Under the pieces are notes generated by a model, which saw only the letters and a list, made by a program, of their open reading frames with translations, made no database searches and was not told where the DNA came from. A stretch of DNA of 64,000 bases, from contig CAWDDH010000003.1 of NCBI GenBank assembly GCA_963801105.1, positions 3,100,001 to 3,164,000 of the forward strand. The letters run 5' to 3'. The stretch comes from JAENVU01 sp963801105 (GTDB lineage: Bacteria > Actinomycetota > Acidimicrobiia > IMCC26256 > JAENVU01). The first letter of the stretch is position 1, and each line of letters begins with the position of its first letter. Both the position numbers and the translations under genes were made by a program. Below are positions 33,163 to 41,703 of the stretch, piece by piece.

Positions 33163-34880
33163 CGCGTCGCGACCGTGCGCGTGTCGCGGCCCGACCGCAG
33201 CACCGTGCCCGGGGTCGCGCCGGTCGACGCGTTGGTGGTCACTGTCTCCACGCCGTTGACGAACACGTGCTCGACGCCCGTGGCCGCCGCGGTCAGCCGT
33301 GCGGTGCCGCCGGGGAGGTCGGCGACGAGCGTGGCGTGCTCGGCCCCGACCGTCGCGGGGTCGCACAGCACGAGATCCGCGCGTGCGCCGGGGGCCACGA
33401 CGCCCCGGTCCCGCAACCCGAAGAGCTCCGCCGGTGCCGACGTGATCATCTGCACCGCCCGCTCCACCGGCACGAGCTGACGCCCACGGAGCATGTCGCC
33501 GAGGAAGCGCGTGGTGTAGGGCGCTCCGCACATGCGGTCCAGGTGCGCGCCGGCGTCGGACCCGCCGAGCATCGCCCGCGGGTCCTCCCACACCTCGCGC
33601 CGCAGCGCCCAGGATCCCGCGTCGCCGTCGGGTGCGATCGGCCAGAGGATCGTGCGGAGGTCGTCGGCGATCACGATCTCGAGCAGCGTGTCGAACGCGC
33701 CGGCGTTCCGCTCCGCCGCGACGTCCTCGACGGTGCGGCCCTTCAGCCCCTCGTTCGCCGCCGAGTAGGTGTCGCCGATCACGTAGTGCGCCCAGTCCGC
33801 GAGCCGGCGGAACACCCCGGCCTCCTCCGAGTTCGCGCGGGCGTCCATCCAGCGACGCGTCTCCGGGTCGGACAGGCGCGCGATCCGCTCCGGGACCGGC
33901 AGGCTCATCACCTCGGACCAGCCCGGGAGCATGAAGAGGGCGCAGTAGGTGAGGAAGCTCATGTTCATCGGCACGAGCACCGGCATCGTCAGCGCGACGA
34001 CGCGTCCACCGAGCTCCTCGGCCCGTGCCGCCGCGGAGAGCTGGCGGGTGACCCGCTCCGGCACCCGCGAGTCGACGGTGAGGACGTTCCAGTTGAGCGG
34101 TCGGGCGCCCGCGGCGGACATACGCGCGAAGAGCTCGATCTCGGCATCGCTGAACTGGTCCAGGCAACCGTCGATGATGCCCTCGAGCGTGGTGCCCTCG
34201 TGCTCGGACACCGCCCCGCAGAGCGCCAGGACCTCGGCCTCGCTCGCCCATCGCGACGCGACGGGCTGCCCGTCGCCGTCGGAGTGGGTCTTGGAGAGCG
34301 TGGTCGAGAAGCCGAGCCCGCCGGCCTCGATCGCGCGGTGCAGCTCGGCGACCATGGCCGCGACCTCCGCGTCGGAGGCCTCCCGCCCGACGGACTCGGC
34401 GCCCATCACGTAGCGCCGGACGGCACAGTGGCCCACCAGGAAGCCTGCGTTCACCGCGATGCCGCCCTCGAGCCGCTCGAGGTACTCCGCGAAGGTGTCC
34501 CAGTTCCACTCCACGCCGTGCTCGAGCGCCGCCAGTGGCATGCCCTCGACCTTGGCCATCATGCGGCGGAGGTAGTCCGCGTCCTCGGCATGCAGGGGCG
34601 CGAGCGTGAAGCCGCAGTTGCCGCCGATCACGGTCGTGACGCCGTGCACGTTGCTCGGCGACGCGCTCGGATCCCAGAAGAGCTGGGCGTCGTAGTGAGT
34701 GTGCGGGTCCACGAACCCGGGGGTCAGCAGGAGCCCGTCCGCGTCGATCGTGCGGGTCGCGCCGTCGGAGACGTCGCCCACCTCGGCGACCCGCCCGTCG
34801 ACGACCCCGACGTCGACCACACGGCCGGGCGCGCCCGTGCCGTCCACCAGGGTGGCGCCGCGAATGATCAGGTCCAGCAT
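33159..34880 (-). CDS. N-acyl-D-amino-acid deacylase-type amidohydrolase
   Basis: 573 aa. LDLIIRGATLVDGTGAPGRVVDVGVVDGRVAEVG is the amidohydrolase N-terminal beta-sandwich; GFVDPHTHYDAQLFWDPSASPSNVHGVTTVIGGNCGFTLAP holds the HxH metal site (His60/His62) and the typical GNCG block; MLGGSDAGAHLDRM gives the final Asp; GARADLVLCDP closes the sandwich. It probably hydrolyses N-acylated amino acids or cyclic amides. A TAGCCT-like -10 and GGGGAGA Shine-Dalgarno lie upstream, so this transcript has a leader. Confidence 0.88.
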   Translation of the reverse strand: MLDLIIRGATLVDGTGAPGRVVDVGVVDGRVAEVGDVSDGATRTIDADGLLLTPGFVDPHTHYDAQLFWDPSASPSNVHGVTTVIGGNCGFTLAPLHAEDADYLRRMMAKVEGMPLAALEHGVEWNWDTFAEYLERLEGGIAVNAGFLVGHCAVRRYVMGAESVGREASDAEVAAMVAELHRAIEAGGLGFSTTLSKTHSDGDGQPVASRWASEAEVLALCGAVSEHEGTTLEGIIDGCLDQFSDAEIELFARMSAAGARPLNWNVLTVDSRVPERVTRQLSAAARAEELGGRVVALTMPVLVPMNMSFLTYCALFMLPGWSEVMSLPVPERIARLSDPETRRWMDARANSEEAGVFRRLADWAHYVIGDTYSAANEGLKGRTVEDVAAERNAGAFDTLLEIVIADDLRTILWPIAPDGDAGSWALRREVWEDPRAMLGGSDAGAHLDRMCGAPYTTRFLGDMLRGRQLVPVERAVQMITSAPAELFGLRDRGVVAPGARADLVLCDPATVGAEHATLVADLPGGTARLTAAATGVEHVFVNGVETVTTNASTGATPGTVLRSGRDTRTVATR

Positions 34881-34949
34881 CGGTTCTCCCCGCGAAGGTC
34901 GTCGGGCGGAGGCTACCGCCGGGGCCCGGACGGCCGATTCCGGGTGGAC

Positions 34950-35795
34950 CTACCCGCGCTGCTCGGGGTTCGGGTTGAGGTGCCGCGGCCGGCACAGCAT
35001 CTGCTGGCCGCCGGTGGCGAGGAGGGTCCCCGACGCCGACCAGATCGCGGCCGTGCCGCCGACGAGCCCGTCGGCGGCAGCGGGCGAGTGCGAGTCGGTG
35101 AGGAGGAACTCGTCCTCGGGGCGGCGCGCGTGGAACCGGGCCTGCACGTCGATGCTCGGCGCGTACCACTCGTCGACTCCGGGGTGACCTCGCGCGGCCA
35201 CCGGCCACAGCACGGTGTCCAGCACCAGCAGCGCGCGGCCGGCGTCGAGGAACGGGTCGGCGAACGTCGGCGTCGGGCGGAACCGGTACCAGGCGTGCTC
35301 GTGGAACACCCCCGGTGGCCGGTGGTCCCAGTCGTCGATCCAGTCGCACGGGCGGCACTCGAGGTTGTTCCAGAACGGGAACATCGGCGCGTCCACGGGC
35401 AACCGGTCCTCCATGGGCGCCACGGCCTCGGGGCGTGGCATTTCGGGCATGGTCCAGGCCGCGTGCTCCAACCCGTCGCCCTCGGTCACCGCCCACACCA
35501 TGGCCTCGACGATCGGTGCGCCATCCTGGGTGATCGACACGCTCATCGACTCCGCCCGCCGGGTGCGGCGCAGCGTCCGGACCGCGAGGTCCACCGGGGC
35601 GAACTCGGCCACGCCGAGGAAGTGGGCGGCGAACGATGCCGGTCGCAACAGTTCCGTGTGCGCACCTGCGGCCCGCAGCGCCAGCACGGCGAGGTAGCCG
35701 CCGCTCGGTCCCCAGATCTCCCAGTCACGGGAGAGCTCGGCCGTATACCGACCGTCCCCGCCCGTGAGCTCGGTGTCCACGTCGAGCGCACCCAT
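34950..35795 (-). CDS. Acyl-CoA thioesterase (double hot-dog, TesB-like)
   Basis: 281 aa. Two hot-dog units: WEIWGPSGGYLAVLALRAAGAH... with FAAHFLGVAEFAPVDLAVRTLRRTRRAESMSVSITQDG in the first, and the second ending SPAAADGLVGGTAAIWSASGTLLATGGQQMLCRP. This is the actinobacterial thioesterase-family layout. It releases free acid from acyl-CoA and could balance the divergent FadD3-like ligase. Leaderless-type promoter with a near-palindrome in the shared upstream region. Confidence 0.83.
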   Translation of the reverse strand: MGALDVDTELTGGDGRYTAELSRDWEIWGPSGGYLAVLALRAAGAHTELLRPASFAAHFLGVAEFAPVDLAVRTLRRTRRAESMSVSITQDGAPIVEAMVWAVTEGDGLEHAAWTMPEMPRPEAVAPMEDRLPVDAPMFPFWNNLECRPCDWIDDWDHRPPGVFHEHAWYRFRPTPTFADPFLDAGRALLVLDTVLWPVAARGHPGVDEWYAPSIDVQARFHARRPEDEFLLTDSHSPAAADGLVGGTAAIWSASGTLLATGGQQMLCRPRHLNPNPEQRG

Positions 35796-35802
35796 GCCTT
35801 CG

Positions 35803-35808
35803 ATGGTA
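35803..35808 (-). promoter_or_regulatory. Leaderless-type -10 box for thioesterase
   Basis: TACCAT on the minus strand, 7 nt before the ATG at 35795. Confidence 0.5.
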
Positions 35809-35814
35809 GGGACC

Positions 35815-35828
35815 TGCGACCGGTCACA
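35815..35828. promoter_or_regulatory. Near-palindrome in thioesterase/ligase divergent promoter
   Basis: TGCGACCGGTCACA: symmetric except one base pair, centred on GACCGGTC, directly upstream of the thioesterase -10. Candidate operator; chance is possible in this base composition. Confidence 0.3.
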
Positions 35829-35870
35829 CCGCCCCTATTAGCCTCCGCGGCGGCCAGAGAGGAGACATCC

Positions 35871-37463
35871 GTGACACGCGCCGACGTCCAGTGGGGAACC
35901 ATTCCGAACCTCGCCCGCCACGCCGCATCGACACGCGGCGACGCCGTCGCGATCGTGGACGGCGAGACCACCCTCAGCTGGGCCGAGCTCGTCGCCACCG
36001 CGCGTCGCGCCGCCGCGGCGTACATCACCCACGGCGTCGAACCCGGTGACCGCGTTGCGATCTGGGCCCCGAACGTCTGGGAGTGGGTTCCGGCCGCGAT
36101 CGGGATCCAGATGGCCGGGGGCGTGCTCGTACCGCTCAACACCCGCTACAAGGGGGTCGAGGCCGGCTACATCCTCGGCCGCAGCGGCGCCAAGGTGCTC
36201 GTCACCATGGGCGAGTTCCTGGGGGTCGACTACCACGGCATGCTCACCGGCGCGCTCGACGTCGCCGCGGAGCTCCCGGCGTTGCGCGCGGTGGTCACCC
36301 TTCGCACCGGTGGGCCGGCCGGATGGGACGCGTTCCTCGCATCGGGCGATCCCGTGGACCCGGCGGTCGTTGACGCTCGCATCGACGCGCTCAGGGCCGA
36401 GGACCTCTCGGACATCCTCTTCACCTCCGGCACCACCGGCAACCCGAAGGGGGTGATGGAGACCCACGGGGCGACGCTGCGCGCGTACCAGGCGTGGAGC
36501 GAGGTCGTCGGGCTGCGGGCCGGCGACCGCTACCTCATCGTCAACCCCTTCTTCCACGCGTTCGGCTACAAGGCCGGCTGGCTCGCCGCGATGCTGACGG
36601 GGGCGACCATCCATCCGCAGGCCGTCTTCGACGTCGACGAGGTCCTCGAACGAGTGAACCGTGAGCAGATCACCATGCTCCCGGGTCCGCCGACGCTGTT
36701 CCACACGATCCTCGACCATCCCCGCCGGCCCGAGTACGAGCTGTCCTCGCTCCGCCTCGCCGTGACCGGCGCCGCGGCGATCCCGGTCGAGTTGATCGTG
36801 CGCATGCGCGACGAGCTGTCGTTCGAGACGATCATCACGGGGTACGGGCTCACCGAGTCCTGCGGGATCGCCACCATGTGCCGCTTCGACGACGACCCCG
36901 AGACGATCGCCACGACGAGCGGCCGGGCGATCCCGGACGTCGAGGTCCTCGTGGTGGGTGAGGACGGCACCGAGCGCCCGCGGGGCGAGCCCGGCGAGGT
37001 CGTCGTGCGCGGGTACAACGTGATGCTCGGCTACTTCGACGATCCGTCCGAGACCGCCGCCACCATCGACGAGGACGGATGGCTGCACACGGGCGACGTC
37101 GGGATCATGGACGAGCGCGGCTACCTCCGGATCACCGACCGCACCAAGGACATGTTCATCGTCGGTGGGTTCAACGCGTATCCCGCCGAGATCGAGAACC
37201 TCATGCTGCGCAACGACGCGATCGCTCAGGTCGCGGTCATCGGCATCCCCGACGCGCGGATGGGCGAGGTCGCGATGGCCTTCGTCGTGCGGCGCCCGGG
37301 TGCGACGACCACGCCCGAGGAGATCGGCGCGTGGTGCCGGGACACCATGGCGAACTTCAAGGTGCCGCGTGTGGTCCGGATCGTCGACGAGCTCCCGCTG
37401 AACGCCACGGGCAAGGTCCTCAAGTTCCGCCTCCGCGAGCTCGCGGCGGAACGAGAAGGTTGA
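35871..37463 (+). CDS. FadD3-like acyl-CoA synthetase
   Basis: 530 aa from GTG at 35871, chosen because AGAGGAG lies 6-8 nt upstream; the open frame extends far upstream but only as an antisense shadow. FTSGTTGNPKGVMETHGA, GYGLTESCG, DGWLHTGDVG, ITDRTKDMFIVGGFNAYPAEIE, NATGKVLKFRLRE. NPFFHAFGYKAGWLAAMLTG is reminiscent of FadD3, which activates the sterol-ring remnant HIP in mycobacteria, but that specificity is not proven. It is followed 4 nt later by a PaaI thioesterase. Confidence 0.9.
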   Translation: MTRADVQWGTIPNLARHAASTRGDAVAIVDGETTLSWAELVATARRAAAAYITHGVEPGDRVAIWAPNVWEWVPAAIGIQMAGGVLVPLNTRYKGVEAGYILGRSGAKVLVTMGEFLGVDYHGMLTGALDVAAELPALRAVVTLRTGGPAGWDAFLASGDPVDPAVVDARIDALRAEDLSDILFTSGTTGNPKGVMETHGATLRAYQAWSEVVGLRAGDRYLIVNPFFHAFGYKAGWLAAMLTGATIHPQAVFDVDEVLERVNREQITMLPGPPTLFHTILDHPRRPEYELSSLRLAVTGAAAIPVELIVRMRDELSFETIITGYGLTESCGIATMCRFDDDPETIATTSGRAIPDVEVLVVGEDGTERPRGEPGEVVVRGYNVMLGYFDDPSETAATIDEDGWLHTGDVGIMDERGYLRITDRTKDMFIVGGFNAYPAEIENLMLRNDAIAQVAVIGIPDARMGEVAMAFVVRRPGATTTPEEIGAWCRDTMANFKVPRVVRIVDELPLNATGKVLKFRLRELAAEREG

Positions 37464-37467
37464 TCTC

Positions 37468-37899
37468 GTGGGCCTGACGGACGAGGAGCAGGAGGACCGC
37501 CGGAGCTTCCTGCGCGACCGCATGTGCGAGACGCCCTACCTCGCCGGGCTCGGTGTGGTCGTCGAGGATTGGACCCCCGAGGGGGCGCGCCTGCGCCTCC
37601 CGTTCCGCGCCGAGCTGACCAACGACGGGCACTCCTACCACGGTGGGGTCATCGCGTCGCTCATGGACACCGCGGGTGCTGCCGCGGTGTGGGCGGGTCA
37701 CGACTTCGACAAGGGAGCCCGGGCCGCCACGGTGTCGCTCACGGTCAACTACACCGGCAGCGTCCGCCAGTCCGACCTCGTGGCCGATGCCGTCTGCGTC
37801 AAGCGGGGCCGGGATCTGGCCTTCTCCGAGATCCACGTGCACGATGGTGCCGGGGGCGGCGTCGCCACCGGCACGCTCGTCTACCGCATCGTGCCCTGA
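37468..37899 (+). CDS. PaaI-family hot-dog thioesterase
   Basis: 143 aa, GTG 4 nt after the ligase stop. LTNDGHSYHGGVIASLMDTAGAAAVWAG is the hot-dog fold signature with the HGG motif and the Asp/Thr active-site region; VSLTVNYTGSVRQSDLVADAVCVKRGRDLAFSEIHVHDGAG completes the sheet. PaaI enzymes hydrolyse aromatic or small acyl-CoAs, preventing CoA sequestration. Its pairing with a CoA ligase suggests rescue of dead-end thioesters. Confidence 0.87.
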   Translation: MGLTDEEQEDRRSFLRDRMCETPYLAGLGVVVEDWTPEGARLRLPFRAELTNDGHSYHGGVIASLMDTAGAAAVWAGHDFDKGARAATVSLTVNYTGSVRQSDLVADAVCVKRGRDLAFSEIHVHDGAGGGVATGTLVYRIVP

Positions 37900-37908
37900 G
37901 GGATCGGC

Positions 37909-37929
37909 CGTTGCACGTCGTGTGCAACG
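37909..37929. promoter_or_regulatory. TetR-type inverted repeat operator
   Basis: CGTTGCAC and GTGCAACG, perfect 8-bp arms separated by 5 bp (GTCGT). It lies 5 bp upstream of the TetR gene's -10 and between PaaI and TetR genes. The position fits autoregulation and control of the downstream dehalogenase. Confidence 0.72.
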
Positions 37930-37934
37930 ACCTC

Positions 37935-37940
37935 TACGGT
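37935..37940 (+). promoter_or_regulatory. Leaderless-type -10 box for TetR gene
   Basis: TACGGT, 8 nt before the ATG at 37949. Confidence 0.5.
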
Positions 37941-37948
37941 GCCGCCCG

Positions 37949-38536
37949 ATGACGAGCACCCAGGCGATCGACGGACGCTCGGCCCGAGCCCAGCGCACGC
38001 GCGACTCGGTCGTGAACGCCGTCCTGTCCCTCGCCAGTGCCGGCAACGCCCGCCCGACAGCGCGGGAGATCGCGGATGCCGCGGGGATCTCGGTGCGCTC
38101 GGTCTATGTCCATTTCGACGACCTCGACGACCTCTTCCGCGCCGCCGCGGACCGCCACCTCGGCCAGATGGCGGAGCTCCTGACCCCCGTCGACGCCGCG
38201 CTCCCGCTCGCCGAGCGGGTCGAGGCCGCGGTCGGCCAGCGCGTCGCGATCCACGAGCGCTTCGGTGCGGTGCGCCGGGCCGCCGAGCAATGGGCACCGC
38301 AGTCCGCTGCACTCGCCGACCTGCTCCGTCAGGGCCGGGCCGTCGGTCGCCACGACATCGAGCGACTCTTCGGCGCCGAGCTCGGTGGACGCGACGACGA
38401 GGACGTCGCCCTGAGCGCGATCACCACGATGATGAGCGCCGAGGCGTGGGACAGCCTGCGGGAGCAGGGACTCTCGATCGCCGCCGCGCACGAGGTCGTC
38501 GCCCATGCCGTCCACCGACTCCTGGAGGAACCCTGA
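37949..38536 (+). CDS. TetR-family transcriptional regulator
   Basis: 195 aa from ATG at 37949; the open frame is longer but begins inside the PaaI gene. HTH: RDSVVNAVLSLASAGNARPTAREIADAAGISVRSVYVHFDDLDDLFRAAADRHL, typical TetR_N. The ligand-binding domain is helical and unspecific. A perfect inverted repeat lies just before its promoter, and its stop overlaps the dehalogenase start (TGATG), so it is co-transcribed with a haloalkane dehalogenase and may sense that substrate. Confidence 0.9.
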   Translation: MTSTQAIDGRSARAQRTRDSVVNAVLSLASAGNARPTAREIADAAGISVRSVYVHFDDLDDLFRAAADRHLGQMAELLTPVDAALPLAERVEAAVGQRVAIHERFGAVRRAAEQWAPQSAALADLLRQGRAVGRHDIERLFGAELGGRDDEDVALSAITTMMSAEAWDSLREQGLSIAAAHEVVAHAVHRLLEEP

Positions 38537-39450
38537 TGGACGTGCTCCGCACGCCGGACGAGCGCTTCGCCGATCTCGAGGGGTACCCGTTCGCTCCGCA
38601 CTACGTGGAGGTCGCGCGCGGCGACGGCTCGGGCGCGCTCCGCATCCACCACCTCGACGAGGGCCCGCCGGACGCGGCCGAGACGGTGCTGCTCATGCAC
38701 GGTGAGCCCTCGTGGAGCTACCTGTACCGCCACATGATCCCGGTCCTCGCGAGCGCGGGGCATCGCGCGGTGGCCCCGGACCTCGTCGGCTTCGGACGGT
38801 CGGACAAGCCGGCGCAGCGGACGGACTCCACCTACCAACGCCACGTCGACTGGATGACCGAATGGCTCACGACCCTGGATCTCCAGGGGGTCACGCTGGT
38901 CTGCCAGGACTGGGGCGGGTTGATCGGCCTGCGGCTCGTCGCCGCGATGCCCGAGCGCTTCGCCCGCCTCGTGATCGCGAACACGTTCCTCCCCACGGGT
39001 GACCGCGACCCCGGCGACGCCTTCCGAGCCTGGCAGCAGTTCTCCCAGGACGTCGACCCGTTCCCCGTCGGGCTGATCGTCAACGGGGGCTGCACCACCG
39101 ACCTTTCCGAGCGGGTGATGGCCGGGTACGACGCCCCGTTCCCCGACGAGTCGTTCAAGGAGGGCGCGCGCCAGTTCCCGCTGCTCGTGCCCACCACACC
39201 CGACGACCCCGCCGCCGCGCCCAACCGCGACGCCTGGGAGTCGCTCGCGCGCTTCGAGCGACCGGTGCTGTGTGCGTTCTCCGACTCCGATCCGATCATG
39301 GCCGGCGCGGATGCGCCGTTCCGGGAGCGCATCCCCGGCGCGGCGGGCCAGCCCCACACCACGATCCTGGGCGGCGGCCACTTCCTCCAGGAGGACCGCG
39401 GGCCGGAGCTCGCGGCAGTCGTCAACGACTTCATCGCCTCGACCACGTGA
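38536..39450 (+). CDS. Haloalkane dehalogenase (HLD-I/DhlA-like)
   Basis: 304 aa. Alpha/beta-hydrolase with the dehalogenase set: HGEPSWSYLYR (oxyanion region), nucleophile Asp125 with the halide-binding Trp126 in VCQDWGGLIG, acid candidates Asp250/Asp252 in FSDSDPIM, and His282 in LGGGHFLQED. It should cut carbon-halogen bonds by SN2 attack, giving alcohol and halide. The order and spacing match class I haloalkane dehalogenases, though related epoxide or ester hydrolases cannot be fully excluded. The TetR stop overlaps its ATG. Confidence 0.87.
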   Translation: MDVLRTPDERFADLEGYPFAPHYVEVARGDGSGALRIHHLDEGPPDAAETVLLMHGEPSWSYLYRHMIPVLASAGHRAVAPDLVGFGRSDKPAQRTDSTYQRHVDWMTEWLTTLDLQGVTLVCQDWGGLIGLRLVAAMPERFARLVIANTFLPTGDRDPGDAFRAWQQFSQDVDPFPVGLIVNGGCTTDLSERVMAGYDAPFPDESFKEGARQFPLLVPTTPDDPAAAPNRDAWESLARFERPVLCAFSDSDPIMAGADAPFRERIPGAAGQPHTTILGGGHFLQEDRGPELAAVVNDFIASTT

Positions 39451-39494
39451 TGCCCGTCCCTGTCGCCTGCCCCCTCTGCCGGCGCGGCACTGCG

Positions 39495-39500
39495 TAAGGT
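39495..39500 (+). promoter_or_regulatory. -10 box for transporter leader ORF
   Basis: TAAGGT, 8 nt before the GTG of the 15-codon leader ORF at 39509, giving a leaderless start for the leader. Confidence 0.5.
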
Positions 39501-39508
39501 TCGCAGCC

Positions 39509-39556
39509 GTGTTCCGGGGGGAAACACACCGAATCGAGCCAGAGGTCGCGCGGTGA
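39509..39556 (+). CDS. 15-aa leader peptide ORF coupled to LivH-LivM
   Basis: GTG-started ORF reading VFRGETHRIEPEVAR. Its stop TGA (39554-39556) shares bases with the GTG start of the permease (GTGA at 39553-39556). With the -10 at 39495 it would be translated from the 5' end of the mRNA, and ribosomes terminating here could reinitiate on the permease. Rich in Glu/Arg, no Cys and no run of one amino acid, so not a classic attenuator peptide. Confidence 0.5.
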   Translation: MFRGETHRIEPEVAR

Positions 39557-41703
39557 ACGCGCTCGCGATCCGATTGATCCCGTCGGCGGCGGCCCGGCGC
39601 GTGCTCGCACGCGTGCTCCCGATCGCCGTGGTCGTGTTCGCGGTCGGGGTCTATCCGTACAAGGCGCCGCTCGGCGTCGTGCTCAACGGAGCGCTCATCG
39701 GCGGGCGAATCTCGCTCATCGCGCTCGGTATCGCGCTCGTCTACCGGGCCAACCGGGTGATCAACTTCGCCGCCGCCGAGCTCGGCCTGGTCCCGACGGT
39801 GTTCGCGGTGCTGCTCATCATCACCGCCGGCTGGCCGTACCTGCTCGGCGCCGCGGCCGGTGTCGCGGCGACGGTGCTCGTGGTCTTCATCGTCCAGGCG
39901 GCGATCGTTCGAAGGTTCTCGACCGCGCCGCGTCTGATCCTCACCGTCGCCACGATCGGGATCGCCCAGCTTCTCATCGGGGTCTCGCTCCTGCTGCCCG
40001 GGTGGATGCAGAAGCTCACCGGCAAGTCGTTCGAGCAGTTCGGCAGCACCCAGATCTCGCCGCCGTTCACCGTCCGGTGGGAATTCGGCGGCACGTTCTT
40101 CAACGCCAACGACATCATCACGCTGGTCGCCATCCCGGTCTGCTTCGTGGCCCTGGGCTGGTTCCTCTCGCGGTCGAACACCGGCCGTGCGGTGCGGGCA
40201 GCGGCCGAGCGCTCCGATCGCGCCGCGACGCTCGGCGTCTCGGTGACCCGGGTGCACACGATCGTGTGGATCGTCGCCGGGCTGCTCGCCTTCGTCGCGG
40301 TGTTCCTCCGGGCCGGCACCGTCGGCCTCCCGCTCGGTCGCGTCCTCGGGCCCGTCTTCTTGCTCCAGGCCATCGCCGCGGTCGTCATCGGTCGGTTCGA
40401 GAGCTTCCCCACGATCGCCATCGCCGGCATCGGCATCGGCATCCTCGACCAGGCCAACACGTTCCAGCCGGGGAACCGTCCGGCGTTCAACGACGTCATG
40501 CTCTTCGTGATCGTGGTGGTCGCGCTGCTGCTCGCGAAGCGCCCGACGCTCACACGGGCCGGCGACGTGTCGACCTGGCAGGCCGCCGCGGAAGTCCGGC
40601 CGATTCCGGCGGAGCTCGCGCACCTGCCCGAGGTCCGGGTCGCGAAGTGGACGCTCATCGCGGCGGTCGGCGCGTTCGTGCTGACGCTGCCACTGTGGCT
40701 CACCGAGGCGCAGATGAACCTCGCGTCCGTCGTGGTCATCTTCGCGATCGTGGCGATCTCACTGGTGGTCCTCACCGGCTGGGGCGGCCAGGTCAGCCTC
40801 GGCCAGGTCGGCTTCATGGGCGTCGGCGCGATCGTCGGTGGCGCGCTCACGAGCCGCCACGGGTGGGACATCTCCCTGGCGATGATCGCGGGGGGCATCG
40901 CGGGAGCGATCGTGGCGGTGGTCATCGGCTTCCCCGCGATCCGGCGACGGGGCCTCACGCTCGCCGTGGTCACCTACGGCTTCGCGCTCGTCGTGTCGAG
41001 CTTCTTCGTCGCCACGGAGTTCTTCGGCGACTGGCTGCCGCCGTCGCGCATCGAGCGCCCGGCCGTCTTCGGCGTCATCGAGATCAACACCGAGACGCGG
41101 TACTACTTCTTCTGTGTCGTGATGCTGGCCGTGGTCATGTTCCTCGTCCGCGGGATCCGGCACAGCCGGACCGGACGGGCGCTCATCGCTGTGCGCGAGA
41201 ACGAGGACGCCGCGCGCTCATACGGCATCAGCGCCGTCCGTACCACCATCACCGGCTTCGCGATCTCCGGGTTCTTCGCCGCGCTCGCCGGGGTGCTGTT
41301 CGTCCACCAGCAACAGGGACTCGGGACCGCGGTGTTCGCACCCGACGAGAGCCTCGCGACGTTCTCGTCGGTGGTGATCGGGGGCATGACGTCGGTGCCC
41401 GGCGCGATCCTCGGCTCGGTCTACGTGCGCGGCACGGAGTACTTCCTCCCCGGCAGCTGGACCTTCATCGCCAGCTCCTTCGGGCTGCTCATCGTGCTGT
41501 GGCTCCTCCCACGCGGGCTCGGTGGCTCGCTCGCGCTGCTCCGCGACATGCTCCTGCGCCGTGTGGCCGAGCGGCGCGGGATCGTGGTCCCGAGCATGCT
41601 CGCGGACCGTCGCGTCGAGGAGGCCGAGCCCTCCGCCGAGGGCACCGCTCGCGTCCTCGCGGCCGTCGGCGGCCCCGACCGCGCGATCGAGGACGCGTCC
41701 TGA
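39553..41703 (+). CDS. Fused branched-chain-amino-acid-type ABC permease (LivH-LivM)
   Basis: 716 aa, GTG start. Residues about 30-340 are LivH-like (GGRISLIALGIALVYRANRVINFAAAELG); from about 375 the LivM-like half begins with MNLASVVVIFAIVAISLVVLTGWGGQVSLGQVGFMGVGAIVGG. Many membrane helices run throughout. One chain supplies both permease subunits of a HAAT-family importer. The next gene, starting in the stop overlap (TGATG), supplies both ATPases fused to an MFS protein. Substrate unknown; HAAT systems carry amino acids, amides, urea or aromatic acids. Confidence 0.92.
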   Translation: MNALAIRLIPSAAARRVLARVLPIAVVVFAVGVYPYKAPLGVVLNGALIGGRISLIALGIALVYRANRVINFAAAELGLVPTVFAVLLIITAGWPYLLGAAAGVAATVLVVFIVQAAIVRRFSTAPRLILTVATIGIAQLLIGVSLLLPGWMQKLTGKSFEQFGSTQISPPFTVRWEFGGTFFNANDIITLVAIPVCFVALGWFLSRSNTGRAVRAAAERSDRAATLGVSVTRVHTIVWIVAGLLAFVAVFLRAGTVGLPLGRVLGPVFLLQAIAAVVIGRFESFPTIAIAGIGIGILDQANTFQPGNRPAFNDVMLFVIVVVALLLAKRPTLTRAGDVSTWQAAAEVRPIPAELAHLPEVRVAKWTLIAAVGAFVLTLPLWLTEAQMNLASVVVIFAIVAISLVVLTGWGGQVSLGQVGFMGVGAIVGGALTSRHGWDISLAMIAGGIAGAIVAVVIGFPAIRRRGLTLAVVTYGFALVVSSFFVATEFFGDWLPPSRIERPAVFGVIEINTETRYYFFCVVMLAVVMFLVRGIRHSRTGRALIAVRENEDAARSYGISAVRTTITGFAISGFFAALAGVLFVHQQQGLGTAVFAPDESLATFSSVVIGGMTSVPGAILGSVYVRGTEYFLPGSWTFIASSFGLLIVLWLLPRGLGGSLALLRDMLLRRVAERRGIVVPSMLADRRVEEAEPSAEGTARVLAAVGGPDRAIEDAS

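Noticed and set aside
33163..35496. A giant 1134-aa protein ending in the DUF2817 peptidase
   Set aside because: The extra 780 residues are the shadow frame of the amidohydrolase and thioesterase genes; the peptidase has its own GTG at 33162 in a GTGA overlap.
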